Shown piece by piece: positions 1 through 6,952 of a stretch of 6,952 nt of DNA; position 1 is the first letter of the stretch; each line of letters opens with the position of its first letter. The position numbers and the translations under genes were made by a program. The notes below the pieces were generated by a model that saw only the letters and a list, made by a program, of their open reading frames with translations, searched no databases and had not been told where the DNA came from. Origin of the DNA: a bacterium (lineage in GTDB: Bacteria; Arandabacterota; Arandabacteria; Arandabacterales; JALGWA01); contig JALGWA010000062.1 in NCBI GenBank assembly GCA_025774425.1, forward strand, positions 1-6,952, given 5' to 3'.

Positions 1-370
<370 letters not shown>

Positions 371-403
371 CCATACTCTCTCAAGCACGTTCCCGACAAG
401 TCG

Positions 404-874
404 TTACCACCTGTAATGGGCGAAGGCCTTGTTCGCCTCCGCCATCCTGTGCGTGTCTTCCTTCTTCTTTATCGCCCCGCCCTCGTTCCGGGAGGCCGCG
501 ATCAGCTCCGCCGCGAGTCTCTCCTGCATCGTGTGCTCGCTCCGCGCCCGCGCAAAGCTTATGAGCCATCGTATGGCGAGAGCCGTCTTCCTCTCCATCC
601 TCACTTCCATCGGGACCTGGTAGGTCGCGCCGCCCACCCGCCGCGGCCGGACCTCGAGAACGGGTTTGACGTTGGTCACGGCCTGCTTGAAGACCTGGAT
701 GCCCGGCTGGCCCGTCCTCTTCTCGATCATGTCGAGACTGGAGTAGAAGATCCGCTCGGCGGTGCTCTTCTTCCCCTGCTTCATCAGGCAGTTGATGAAC
801 CTGGTGACCAGCGGACTGTTGTACTTCGGGTCCGCCTGTACCTCTTTCCTCTTTACGAGCTTTCTTCTCGGCAT
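404..874 (-). CDS. rpsG: 30S ribosomal protein S7
   Basis: S7 binds the 3' major domain of 16S rRNA, nucleates assembly of the 30S head and lines the E site and mRNA exit path. The product is 156 residues, the usual length, and is collinear with the family: [12 protein letters not shown] at the N-terminus, the beta-hairpin signature [15 protein letters not shown] (77-91), the helical [10 protein letters not shown] segment (95-104), and the C-terminal block [21 protein letters not shown] (136-156). The ATG at 872-874 has the Shine-Dalgarno AGGAG 7 bases upstream, so the start is secure; the stop is TAA. It lies 16 bases after rpsL and 33 bases before fusA. In E. coli S7 represses the str operon by binding a roughly 100-base rpsL-rpsG spacer. 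No such spacer exists here, so that mode of control is unlikely in the same form. No unusual residues seen. Confidence 0.98.
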   Translation of the reverse strand: MPRRKLVKRKEVQADPKYNSPLVTRFINCLMKQGKKSTAERIFYSSLDMIEKRTGQPGIQVFKQAVTNVKPVLEVRPRRVGGATYQVPMEVRMERKTALAIRWLISFARARSEHTMQERLAAELIAASRNEGGAIKKKEDTHRMAEANKAFAHYRW

Positions 875-881
875 GTCTCGT

Positions 882-886
882 CTCCT
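882..886 (-). promoter_or_regulatory. Shine-Dalgarno site of rpsG
   Basis: The minus strand reads AGGAG here, 7 bases before the rpsG ATG and within the 16-base rpsL-rpsG gap. It is a near-ideal ribosome binding site and confirms the rpsG start. Confidence 0.85.
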
Positions 887-890
887 GGAT

Positions 891-1286
891 CTAGCCGCCC
901 GCGGCCGGAGTCGTGCTCTTCTTCATCTTCGTGCCGTACTTGGAGCGCGACTTCATGCGGTTATCGACGCCGCTCGCGTCCAGTGCGCCCCTGATTATGT
1001 GATAGCGCACGCCCGGAAGGTCCTTGACGCGGCCGCCGCGGACGAGCACTATCGAGTGCTCCTGGAGGTTGTGCCCCTCACCGGGAATATAGGCCGTCAC
1101 CTCTATGGAATTGGTCAACCTCACGCGCGCCACTTTCCTGAGCGCGGAGTTCGGTTTCTTCGGCGTCGTCGTGTACACCCTCGTGCAGACGCCGCGCCTC
1201 TGTGGACACGCCATCAGCGCAGGGGCCTTCGTCTTGGACTTTTGAAACTCCCTGCCGCGTCTAACTAGCTGGCTGATTGTCGGCAA
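891..1286 (-). CDS. rpsL: 30S ribosomal protein S12
   Basis: S12 sits at the 30S decoding centre, where it helps monitor codon-anticodon pairing, and is the classical streptomycin-resistance locus. The 131-residue product aligns without gaps to E. coli S12 over its core: [20 protein letters not shown] (26-45), [14 protein letters not shown] (46-59), the [10 protein letters not shown] loop (69-78) and [14 protein letters not shown] (83-96). K43 and K88 have the streptomycin-sensitive identities, and D89, the residue methylthiolated by RimO in E. coli, is present. The C-terminus runs about 7 residues past E. coli, ending [10 protein letters not shown]. The start is a TTG at 1284-1286, giving the canonical MPTISQLVR. 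It has GGAGG 8 bases upstream and no competing start fits the family, so this non-ATG start is well supported. The stop is TAG. The gene lies 20 bases after rpoC and 16 bases before rpsG and is surely co-transcribed with them. Confidence 0.98.
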   Translation of the reverse strand: MPTISQLVRRGREFQKSKTKAPALMACPQRRGVCTRVYTTTPKKPNSALRKVARVRLTNSIEVTAYIPGEGHNLQEHSIVLVRGGRVKDLPGVRYHIIRGALDASGVDNRMKSRSKYGTKMKKSTTPAAGG

Positions 1287-1294
1287 ACTCTACA

Positions 1295-1299
1295 CCTCC
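1295..1299 (-). promoter_or_regulatory. Shine-Dalgarno site of rpsL
   Basis: The minus strand reads GGAGG (in GTGGAGGTG) 8 bases before the TTG start of rpsL, inside the 20-base rpoC-rpsL gap. Its strength and spacing decide for the TTG start. Confidence 0.87.
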
Positions 1300-1306
1300 A
1301 CTCTCA

Positions 1307-4300
1307 TCAGGCTTCGGCCACCTCTTCCTCGGCCCCCGCTCCGGGTTCCTCACCCGTTTCGATTTCCTCCTCGACCTCTTCCTCGAGCTCGGGGATCTCC
1401 TCTTCGGCGATGACCTTGATGTTCCTGTTCCTGCCGACCCCGGTGCCGGCCGGAATGAGGTGCCCGATAATGACATTCTCTTTCAGACCGAGCAGCATGT
1501 CCCTGGAGCCGTTTATCGCCGCTTCGGTCAGAACCCTCGTCGTTTCCTGGAAAGAGGCCGCGGATATGAAACTCTCCGTGCTCAGCGACGCCTTGGTTAT
1601 GCCGAGGAGGAGCGGCTGGAACGTCGCCGGGCGGCCGCCGCTTCCGACAACTCTCTCGTTCTCTTCCTTCACCCTCAACTTGTCGACCTGCTCGCCCTCG
1701 AGGAAGGTCGTGTCGCCCGGGTCCTCTATGCGGACCTTCTCGAGCATCTGCCTGACTATGACCTCGATGTGCTTGTCGTTTATGGCGACGCCCTGCAGCC
1801 TGTAAACCTCCTGGATCTCGTTCACCAGGTACTCCTGCACCGCGTTTATGCCCTTGATCCTCAGAATGTCGTGCGGGTTGATGGGGCCCTCGCAGAGCTT
1901 GTCCCCCGCCTTGACGACATCCCCGTGCCTCGCCCGCATGTGCTTGCCGTGGGAAATCAGGTACTCCATTTCATCGCCGGTGTCACCGACGACGACGACC
2001 CGGCGCATGCCCCTCGACATGCCGCGGAACTCGACCGTGCCGTCGATCTCACTGACCGTCGCGAAGTCCTTGGGCTTGCGCGCCTCGAAGAGCTCCGCCA
2101 CCCTCGGGAGACCTCCCGTTATGTCGCGCGTCTTGGCTATTTCCCTGGGGATCTTGGCTATCAGGTCGCCGGGCACGACTCTGTCGCCGTCATGGACGAC
2201 GAGGTGCGCCCCGGTGGGAATGGGATACTCCGCCACTTTCTCGCCCTTCTTCGGCCCCTTGGCGCCCACGAGGACGATGGTAGGGTGGATCGTCTTGTCC
2301 CTGTGCTCGACCACCACCCGCTGCCGGAGACCCGTCTTCTCGTCGAGCTCCTCCCTCACCGTCACCTCGTCGATGATGTCACGGAACTCGACCACGCCCT
2401 CGGTCTCCGCGAGGATCGGCGACGAATACGGGTCCCACTCGAAGAGCGGCTCACCCTTCTTGACGACCTGCCCGTCCTTCACGGACAGCTTGGCCCCGTA
2501 GGGAACCGTGTACCTGGCCCTCAGCAGGTCGCCGTCGTACAGGTCTATCTCGCCCTTGCCCGTCAGCACCACGTGCGCACCGTCCCTGTAGGGAACCGAG
2601 CTGACGTTCTTGAAGGTGACCTTGCCGTCGTACTTGGCGGAGATCTGGGACTCCTCCGCGATCCGGCCCGCGGTCCCGCCGATGTGGAACGTCCGCAGGG
2701 TCAGCTGCGTCCCCGGCTCGCCGATCGACTGGGCCGCGATGACGCCGACGGCCTCGCCGATGTTCACCATGCGGCCCGTAGCCAGGTTCCTGCCGTAGCA
2801 CTTGGCGCAGACACCGCGCGGCGACTCGCAGGTGAGCACCGACCGGATCTTGACCCGCTCGATTCCCGCGGCGTCGATCTGCTCGGCCGCCGCCTCCCTG
2901 ATCTCGTTGCCCGCCTCGATGAGGAGCTCGTTGGTTATGGGGTCGTAGACGTCCTCGACGGCGACGCGCCCGAGAATCCTGTCCCGCAGCGGCTCTATGA
3001 TCTCCTCGCCCTCCTTGAGAGCGGTTATGTCGAGGCCGAGGATCGTCCCGCAGTCCTCCATGGTGATGATCGCGTCCTGGGCGACGTCGACCAGCCGCCT
3101 CGTCAGGTAACCGGCGTCCGCCGTCTTGAGGGCGGTGTCCGCCAGGCCCTTCCGCGCGCCGTGCGTCGATATGAAGTACTGGAGCACCGTCAGCCCCTCC
3201 TTGAAGTTGGCCGTGATGGGCGTTTCGATGATCTCGCCCATCTGCCCGGTCATCTTCTTCTGGGGCTTGGCCATCAGGCCTCGCATGCCGGCGAGCTGCC
3301 TGATCTGCTCCTTGGAGCCCCTGGCGCCCGACGCGGCCATCATGTAGATGGGATTGAAACCGCCGTCGACCGCGGAAAGGTTCTCGAACATTATGTTACT
3401 GACCCTGTTCGTCGCGTTCGTCCACGTGTCGATGACCTGGTTGTATCTCTCCCCGTCGGTGATGGCGCCCTTCTGGTAACTGTCCTGGATGCGCACCACC
3501 TGCTTCTCGGCGCGCTCAAGAATCCGCGCCTTCTCCGGCGGAACGACGATGTCGTCGATCCCCACGGTCAGGCCGGATATCGTGGCGTACTCGAACCCGA
3601 TCTCCTTCAGCCTGTCGAGGAACACCGCGGTGCGGTACGGCCCGAGCAGCCTGTGACAGTCGCCGACGAGCTTCTCCAGGCGCTTCTTGTCGAAGGTCTC
3701 GTTCATGAAGGGCATCTCGGGCGGAACGATGTCGTTGAAGATCACGCGCCCGACGGTCGTCTCCATGAGTTCGCCCCGGATCTCGACCCTCACCCTGTCG
3801 TGGAGGCCGATCGCCCCCTGCTGATGCGCGAAGATGACTTCGCTCGGGTCGACGAACAGGCGCACCTTTTCATCCTCGCCGTACACCCTCTCCTTCGTCA
3901 GGTAGAAGCAGCCGAGAACCATGTCCTGCGTCGGCGAGGCCAAGGGCTTGCCGTGCGCCGGCGAGAGGATGTTGTTGATCGAGAGCATCAGCACCCTCGC
4001 CTCGAGCTGGGCTTCGAAGGAAAGCGGCACGTGCACCGCCATCTGGTCCCCGTCGAAATCCGCGTTGAACGCCTGGCAGACGAGAGGATGGATCTTTATC
4101 GCCTTGCCCTCGACCAGCACGGGCTCGAACGCCTGTATGCCGAGCCTGTGAAGCGTCGGCGCCCTGTTGAGCAGAACCGGATGGTCCTTGATTATCTCCT
4201 CGAGAATGTCCCAGACCTCGGGCCTCTCCCTCTCGACGAGCTTCTTGGCGCTCTTGACGGTCTGTACGTAACCCCTGTCCTCGAGCTTCTTGATGATGAA

Positions 4301-5431
4301 CGGCTTGAAGAGCTCCAGCGCCATGCTCTTGGGCAGGCCGCACTGGTGAAGCTTGAGCTCGGGTCCCACGACGATCACCGAACGGCCGGAGTAGTCGACG
4401 CGCTTGCCCAGGAGGTTCTGGCGGAAGCGGCCCTGCTTGCCTTTGAGCATGTCGCTCAGGGACTTGAGCGGCCTGTTGCCGGGACCGCGCACGGCCCGCG
4501 ACCTTCTCCCGTTGTCGAAGAGAGCGTCCACCGCCTCCTGAAGCATCCGCTTCTCGTTGCGGAGGATCACCTCGGGCGCCCTTATTTCCATGAGTTTCTT
4601 GAGACGGTTGTTCCTGTTGATCACCCTCCGGTAGAGGTCATTGAGGTCGGAGGTGGCGAAGCGGCCGCCCTCGAGCGGAACCAGCGGGCGCAGGTCGGGC
4701 GGGAGAACGGGAATAACGTCCATCACCATCCACTCCGGCCGGTTGCCGGAGAGCCTGAACGCCTCCACGAGCTTGAGCCGCTTCAGCGTCTCGCGCTTCC
4801 TCTGCCCGGAGGTCTCCATCCTGACCCTGGCCCTGAGCTCGGTCGAGAGCTCGTCGAGATCGATCTCCTTGAGGAGCTTCTTCAGGGCCGCGGCCCCCAT
4901 CTCGGCGACGAACTGCCCGGGGAAACGCTCCTCGAGCTCGACGTACTCGTCCTCTCCTATCAGCTGGCCCTTCTTGAGCTCGGTCGGGCCGGGGTCCACC
5001 ACTATGTAGCTCTCGTAGTAGAGCACCCGCTCGAGGTCGCGGACGGTCATGCCGAGGAGCTGGCCCATGCGGCTCGGAATCCCCTTGAAGTACCATATAT
5101 GCGACACGGGGACGGCGAGTTCTATGTGGCCCTGGCGCTCCCTCCGCACCTTCGACTGCGTCACTTCGACCTTGCACCTGTCGCAGATGACGCCCCTGTA
5201 CCTGATGCGCTTGTACTTGCCGCAATTGCACTCCCAGTCCTTGACCGGGCCGAAGATGCGCTCACAGAAGAGCCCGTCTTTCTCGGGCTTGAAGGACCTG
5301 TAGTTTATCGTCTCGGGTTTCGTCACTACGCCGTAAGACCACTGCCGTATCGTTTCCGGCGAAGCCAGCTGAATCCTTATCGCCGAGAACTCCACTGGAG
5401 CCTTTTCTCTTGCGTCTATTGGTCTCAGCAA
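1307..5431 (-). CDS. rpoC: DNA-directed RNA polymerase subunit beta-prime
   Basis: Beta-prime is the largest subunit of core RNA polymerase and carries the catalytic Mg ion, clamp, bridge helix and trigger loop. Residues below are counted from the upstream GTG at 5450-5452 (1381 aa); the chosen TTG start at 5429-5431 removes seven (1374 aa). Visible in order: zinc finger 1 (C75, C77, C90, C93); clamp helices that bind sigma (about 270-318); the rudder and switch region (320-360); the catalytic [12 protein letters not shown] with D465, D467, D469; the bridge-helix region (about 748-790); zinc site 2 (C801, C875, C882, C885); the trigger loop around [10 protein letters not shown] (917-926) with R920 and H923; an SI3-type insertion (about 930-1103); the conserved ITGGLPRV (1111-1118) and IPAGTG (1333-1338) blocks; and a Glu-rich tail (1350-1381). 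The TTG is preferred because AGGGAGGT lies 8 bases upstream, whereas the GTG, which overlaps the rpoB stop, has no Shine-Dalgarno site. The stop is TGA. All active-site residues are intact. Confidence 0.98.
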   Translation of the reverse strand: MLRPIDAREKAPVEFSAIRIQLASPETIRQWSYGVVTKPETINYRSFKPEKDGLFCERIFGPVKDWECNCGKYKRIRYRGVICDRCKVEVTQSKVRRERQGHIELAVPVSHIWYFKGIPSRMGQLLGMTVRDLERVLYYESYIVVDPGPTELKKGQLIGEDEYVELEERFPGQFVAEMGAAALKKLLKEIDLDELSTELRARVRMETSGQRKRETLKRLKLVEAFRLSGNRPEWMVMDVIPVLPPDLRPLVPLEGGRFATSDLNDLYRRVINRNNRLKKLMEIRAPEVILRNEKRMLQEAVDALFDNGRRSRAVRGPGNRPLKSLSDMLKGKQGRFRQNLLGKRVDYSGRSVIVVGPELKLHQCGLPKSMALELFKPFIIKKLEDRGYVQTVKSAKKLVERERPEVWDILEEIIKDHPVLLNRAPTLHRLGIQAFEPVLVEGKAIKIHPLVCQAFNADFDGDQMAVHVPLSFEAQLEARVLMLSINNILSPAHGKPLASPTQDMVLGCFYLTKERVYGEDEKVRLFVDPSEVIFAHQQGAIGLHDRVRVEIRGELMETTVGRVIFNDIVPPEMPFMNETFDKKRLEKLVGDCHRLLGPYRTAVFLDRLKEIGFEYATISGLTVGIDDIVVPPEKARILERAEKQVVRIQDSYQKGAITDGERYNQVIDTWTNATNRVSNIMFENLSAVDGGFNPIYMMAASGARGSKEQIRQLAGMRGLMAKPQKKMTGQMGEIIETPITANFKEGLTVLQYFISTHGARKGLADTALKTADAGYLTRRLVDVAQDAIITMEDCGTILGLDITALKEGEEIIEPLRDRILGRVAVEDVYDPITNELLIEAGNEIREAAAEQIDAAGIERVKIRSVLTCESPRGVCAKCYGRNLATGRMVNIGEAVGVIAAQSIGEPGTQLTLRTFHIGGTAGRIAEESQISAKYDGKVTFKNVSSVPYRDGAHVVLTGKGEIDLYDGDLLRARYTVPYGAKLSVKDGQVVKKGEPLFEWDPYSSPILAETEGVVEFRDIIDEVTVREELDEKTGLRQRVVVEHRDKTIHPTIVLVGAKGPKKGEKVAEYPIPTGAHLVVHDGDRVVPGDLIAKIPREIAKTRDITGGLPRVAELFEARKPKDFATVSEIDGTVEFRGMSRGMRRVVVVGDTGDEMEYLISHGKHMRARHGDVVKAGDKLCEGPINPHDILRIKGINAVQEYLVNEIQEVYRLQGVAINDKHIEVIVRQMLEKVRIEDPGDTTFLEGEQVDKLRVKEENERVVGSGGRPATFQPLLLGITKASLSTESFISAASFQETTRVLTEAAINGSRDMLLGLKENVIIGHLIPAGTGVGRNRNIKVIAEEEIPELEEEVEEEIETGEEPGAGAEEEVAEA
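2117..2665 (-). other. SI3-type insertion in the beta-prime trigger loop
   Basis: Inside rpoC, residues about 930-1112 (upstream GTG numbering) sit between the trigger-loop helix TFHIGG and the conserved ITGGLPRV block. They align by eye with the E. coli SI3 region, including shared patterns such as VPYGA (983-987) and WDP (1006-1008). SI3 is built of sandwich-barrel hybrid folds and affects pausing and trigger-loop movement in E. coli. It is absent from Firmicutes and Thermus polymerases, so it carries taxonomic information. Boundaries are approximate. Confidence 0.7.
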
Positions 5432-5446
5432 GGAGACTACCTCCCT
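5429..5446 (-). promoter_or_regulatory. Possible hairpin over rpoC ribosome binding site and start
   Basis: In the transcript AGGGAG (5446-5441) can pair with CUCCUU (5435-5430) around a 5-base loop GUAGU. The stem has six pairs, one of them a G-U wobble. It contains most of the Shine-Dalgarno site and the first two bases of the UUG start, and lies right after the rpoB stop codon. Such a structure would favour rpoC translation by ribosomes finishing rpoB, which is translational coupling. The pairing is seen directly in the sequence; the role is inferred, and a stem this short can occur by chance. Confidence 0.35.
5440..5444 (-). promoter_or_regulatory. Shine-Dalgarno site of rpoC
   Basis: The minus strand reads GGAGG (within AGGGAGGT, 5439-5446), beginning a few bases after the rpoB stop and 8 bases before a TTG at 5429-5431. 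It supports the TTG rather than the GTG at 5450-5452 as the rpoC start. The same bases can pair with the CTCC just before the TTG (see the hairpin entry). Confidence 0.75.
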
Positions 5447-5448
5447 AT

Positions 5449-6952
5449 TCACTCTTCGAGCTGGACATCCAACCCGAGGCTCTGAAGTTCCTTGACCAGA
5501 ACGTTGAACGATTCGGGTATACCCGGCTGGGGCGGGTTCTCACCCTTGACGATCGCTTCGTATATCCTCGACCTTCCGGCCACGTCGTCGGATTTGACGG
5601 TGAGCATTTCCTGGAGGGCATAGGCAGCACCGTAAGCCTCGAGCGCCCAGACCTCCATCTCTCCGAACCGCTGTCCTCCGAACTGCGCCTTACCGCCCAG
5701 CGGCTGCTGCGTGACTAGCGAGTACGGGCCGATCGACCTCGCGTGGATCTTGTCGTCGACGAGGTGCGACAGCTTCATCATGTACATGTAGCCTACGGTC
5801 ACCTCCTTATCGAAGGGTTCTCCCGTCTTGCCGTCATAGAGTACGGTCTTCCCGTTCTCGGGAAGGCCCGCCTCCCTGAGCAGTTCCTTGATCTCGTCGA
5901 TCGAGGCGCCGTCGAAAACCGGCGTGCAGACCTTCATGCCGAGCCTGTGCACGGCCCAGCCGAGGTGCGTCTCCAGTATCTGTCCCAGGTTCATTCGCGA
6001 GGGGACGCCGAGCGGATTCAAGACGATCTCCACCGGCGTGCCGTCCGGCAGATAAGGCATGTCCTCTTCGGGGACGATCTTGGCGATGACGCCCTTGTTG
6101 CCGTGCCTGCCGGCGACCTTGTCGCCCACCGCGAGCTTCCTCTTCTTCGCGACGTAGACCTTGACGAGCTTCACGACCCCCGGCGGCAGCTCATCGCCGC
6201 GCGTCAGCCGCTCGACCTGCTTCTCGTAAGACCTCTCGACCTCGCCGAGAGCCTCGTCCACGATCCGGACCAGCCGGCGGGCGCGAAGCGTCACGTCCCT
6301 GTCCTTGACGATGTCCCTGTCGAAATCGACCTCGGAGAAGTCGACCTTGCCGAGCATCCGGGTGGTCAGCTTCCTCCCCGCCTTGATGAGGGCGCCGCCG
6401 CCGTGATCGGCGAAGTCCGCCGCGATCTGGTCGACGAGCATCTCCCTGAGCCGCTCGTCGCGCCGGTCGGTGAGTTTCTTGGTCTGCCTCTTGCACTCCT
6501 TGCGAAGATCCTCGACCACCTTCTTGTCGCGCTTCCGCACGGCCTCGTCCCTCTCCTTGCGCGCGAAAACCCTGACGTCGATGACGATGCCGTCCATCCC
6601 CGGCGGAGCCTTTAGCGACGCGTCCCTGACGTCACAGGCCTTCTCGCCGAATATCGCCTTGAGGAGCCTCTCCTCGGGCGTGAGATCCGTCTCGCCCTTG
6701 GGCGTCACCTTGCCGACGAGTATGTCCCCGGCGCGGACGCGCGCGCCTATCCGGACGATGCCGATCTCGTCGAGGTTCCTGACGGCCTCCTCGCTGACGT
6801 TGGGTATCTCGGGGGTGATTTCCTCTACGCCCCGCTTGGTCTCCCTGACCTGGAGCTCGAACTCCTCGATATGGACGGACGTCATCCTGTCTTCCTTGAC
6901 GACTCTCTCGCTGATGACTATCGCGTCCTCGTAGTTGTATCCCCGCCACGGC
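5449..6952 (-). CDS. rpoB: DNA-directed RNA polymerase subunit beta, C-terminal part (cut by right window edge)
   Basis: Beta is the second catalytic subunit of RNA polymerase and forms, with beta-prime, the main channel and active site. The last 500 residues are visible, opening with [20 protein letters not shown], which matches E. coli beta from about residue 806. The frame is open to the edge, so the internal ATG at 6883-6885 is not the start. In order come the block [20 protein letters not shown] (38-57, counted from that Met), [16 protein letters not shown] (60-75), a long charged insertion equivalent to E. coli SI2 (about 110-235), the active-site segment [12 protein letters not shown] (254-265) with Lys 256 and 264 equivalent to E. 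coli K1065 and K1073, [15 protein letters not shown] (295-309), and the C-terminal clamp-binding block [19 protein letters not shown] (403-421). The rifampicin-binding region lies outside the window. The gene ends in TGA 17 bases before the chosen rpoC start. No lesion or frameshift was seen. Confidence 0.98.
   Translation of the reverse strand, partial: PWRGYNYEDAIVISERVVKEDRMTSVHIEEFELQVRETKRGVEEITPEIPNVSEEAVRNLDEIGIVRIGARVRAGDILVGKVTPKGETDLTPEERLLKAIFGEKACDVRDASLKAPPGMDGIVIDVRVFARKERDEAVRKRDKKVVEDLRKECKRQTKKLTDRRDERLREMLVDQIAADFADHGGGALIKAGRKLTTRMLGKVDFSEVDFDRDIVKDRDVTLRARRLVRIVDEALGEVERSYEKQVERLTRGDELPPGVVKLVKVYVAKKRKLAVGDKVAGRHGNKGVIAKIVPEEDMPYLPDGTPVEIVLNPLGVPSRMNLGQILETHLGWAVHRLGMKVCTPVFDGASIDEIKELLREAGLPENGKTVLYDGKTGEPFDKEVTVGYMYMMKLSHLVDDKIHARSIGPYSLVTQQPLGGKAQFGGQRFGEMEVWALEAYGAAYALQEMLTVKSDDVAGRSRIYEAIVKGENPPQPGIPESFNVLVKELQSLGLDVQLEE
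6181..6558 (-). other. SI2-type charged helical insertion in beta
   Basis: Within rpoB, residues about 110-235 counted from the internal Met at 6885 form a Lys/Arg/Glu/Asp-rich stretch with heptad-like helices (for example [18 protein letters not shown]). It lies between VFARK and [12 protein letters not shown], where E. coli beta carries SI2. Measured between the flanking VF and VKVY anchors it is about 20 residues longer than the E. coli insertion. It is likely a surface helical or coiled-coil domain; no specific function is assigned. Confidence 0.65.

Noticed and set aside
371..403. CGACTTGTCG in the rpsG-fusA gap as a terminator or operator
   Set aside because: It is only four base pairs around a 2-base loop with no following T run, too small to be a functional hairpin.
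3870..4343. Minus-strand open frames shifted against rpoC (also near 2451-2801 and 4638-5231) as frameshift fragments or nested genes
   Set aside because: rpoC is continuous and fully conserved through these regions, so the shifted frames are GC-rich shadows.
1277..5485. A 1402-codon plus-strand open frame opposite rpoC as a possible overlapping gene
   Set aside because: It is exactly in register with rpoC, its openness follows from codon bias, its composition is Leu/Arg/Asp/Val/His-rich as expected from reversed codons, and it has no family resemblance. The minus-strand rpoC is unmistakable.
5743..6615. A 290-codon plus-strand open frame opposite rpoB
   Set aside because: It is again in register with the sense codons of rpoB and explained by the same codon avoidance; no recognisable domain.
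6883..6885. ATG as the start of a shorter rpoB or a split subunit
   Set aside because: The frame continues upstream to the window edge with highly conserved RpoB sequence ([15 protein letters not shown]), so this Met is internal.

Overview
The window is an ordinary bacterial housekeeping locus read entirely on the minus strand. In transcription order (high to low coordinates) it holds the 3' part of rpoB (5449-6952, cut by the right edge), complete rpoC (1307-5431), complete rpsL (891-1286), complete rpsG (404-874) and the first 123 codons of fusA (1-370, cut by the left edge). The linkage rpoB-rpoC-rpsL-rpsG-fusA joins the RNA polymerase genes to the 'str' ribosomal genes and is common in bacteria. 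I found no undescribed system, mobile element, CRISPR array, tRNA or rRNA.

The genes are packed as one transcription unit. The gaps are 17 bases for rpoB-rpoC (or a 4-base overlap with an alternative GTG start), 20 bases for rpoC-rpsL, 16 bases for rpsL-rpsG and 33 bases for rpsG-fusA. I saw no terminator or internal promoter, and no gene-free stretch longer than 33 bases. Shine-Dalgarno sites are clear before rpoC, rpsL and rpsG and weak before fusA. rpoC and rpsL both appear to start with TTG, each 8 bases after a GGAGG. At rpoC the Shine-Dalgarno site and start codon can pair in a small hairpin directly after the rpoB stop. This is the most interesting local signal here, though a modest one.

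The organism is a bacterium with GC-rich DNA (well above 50% by eye). Its polymerase carries both the large beta insertion equivalent to E. coli SI2 and the beta-prime trigger-loop insertion equivalent to SI3. This points to a Gram-negative-type (Gracilicutes-like) lineage rather than Firmicutes, Actinobacteria or Thermus. An elongated loop before the bridge helix and a Leu in place of the usual trigger-loop Met recall FCB-group polymerases. The phylum cannot be fixed by eye, and an uncultivated lineage is possible.

Functionally the genes provide the two catalytic polymerase subunits, two 30S ribosomal proteins (decoding-site S12 and head-assembly S7) and the translocase EF-G. Making them from one transcript ties transcription capacity to translation capacity. 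All catalytic and zinc-binding residues I could check are intact.
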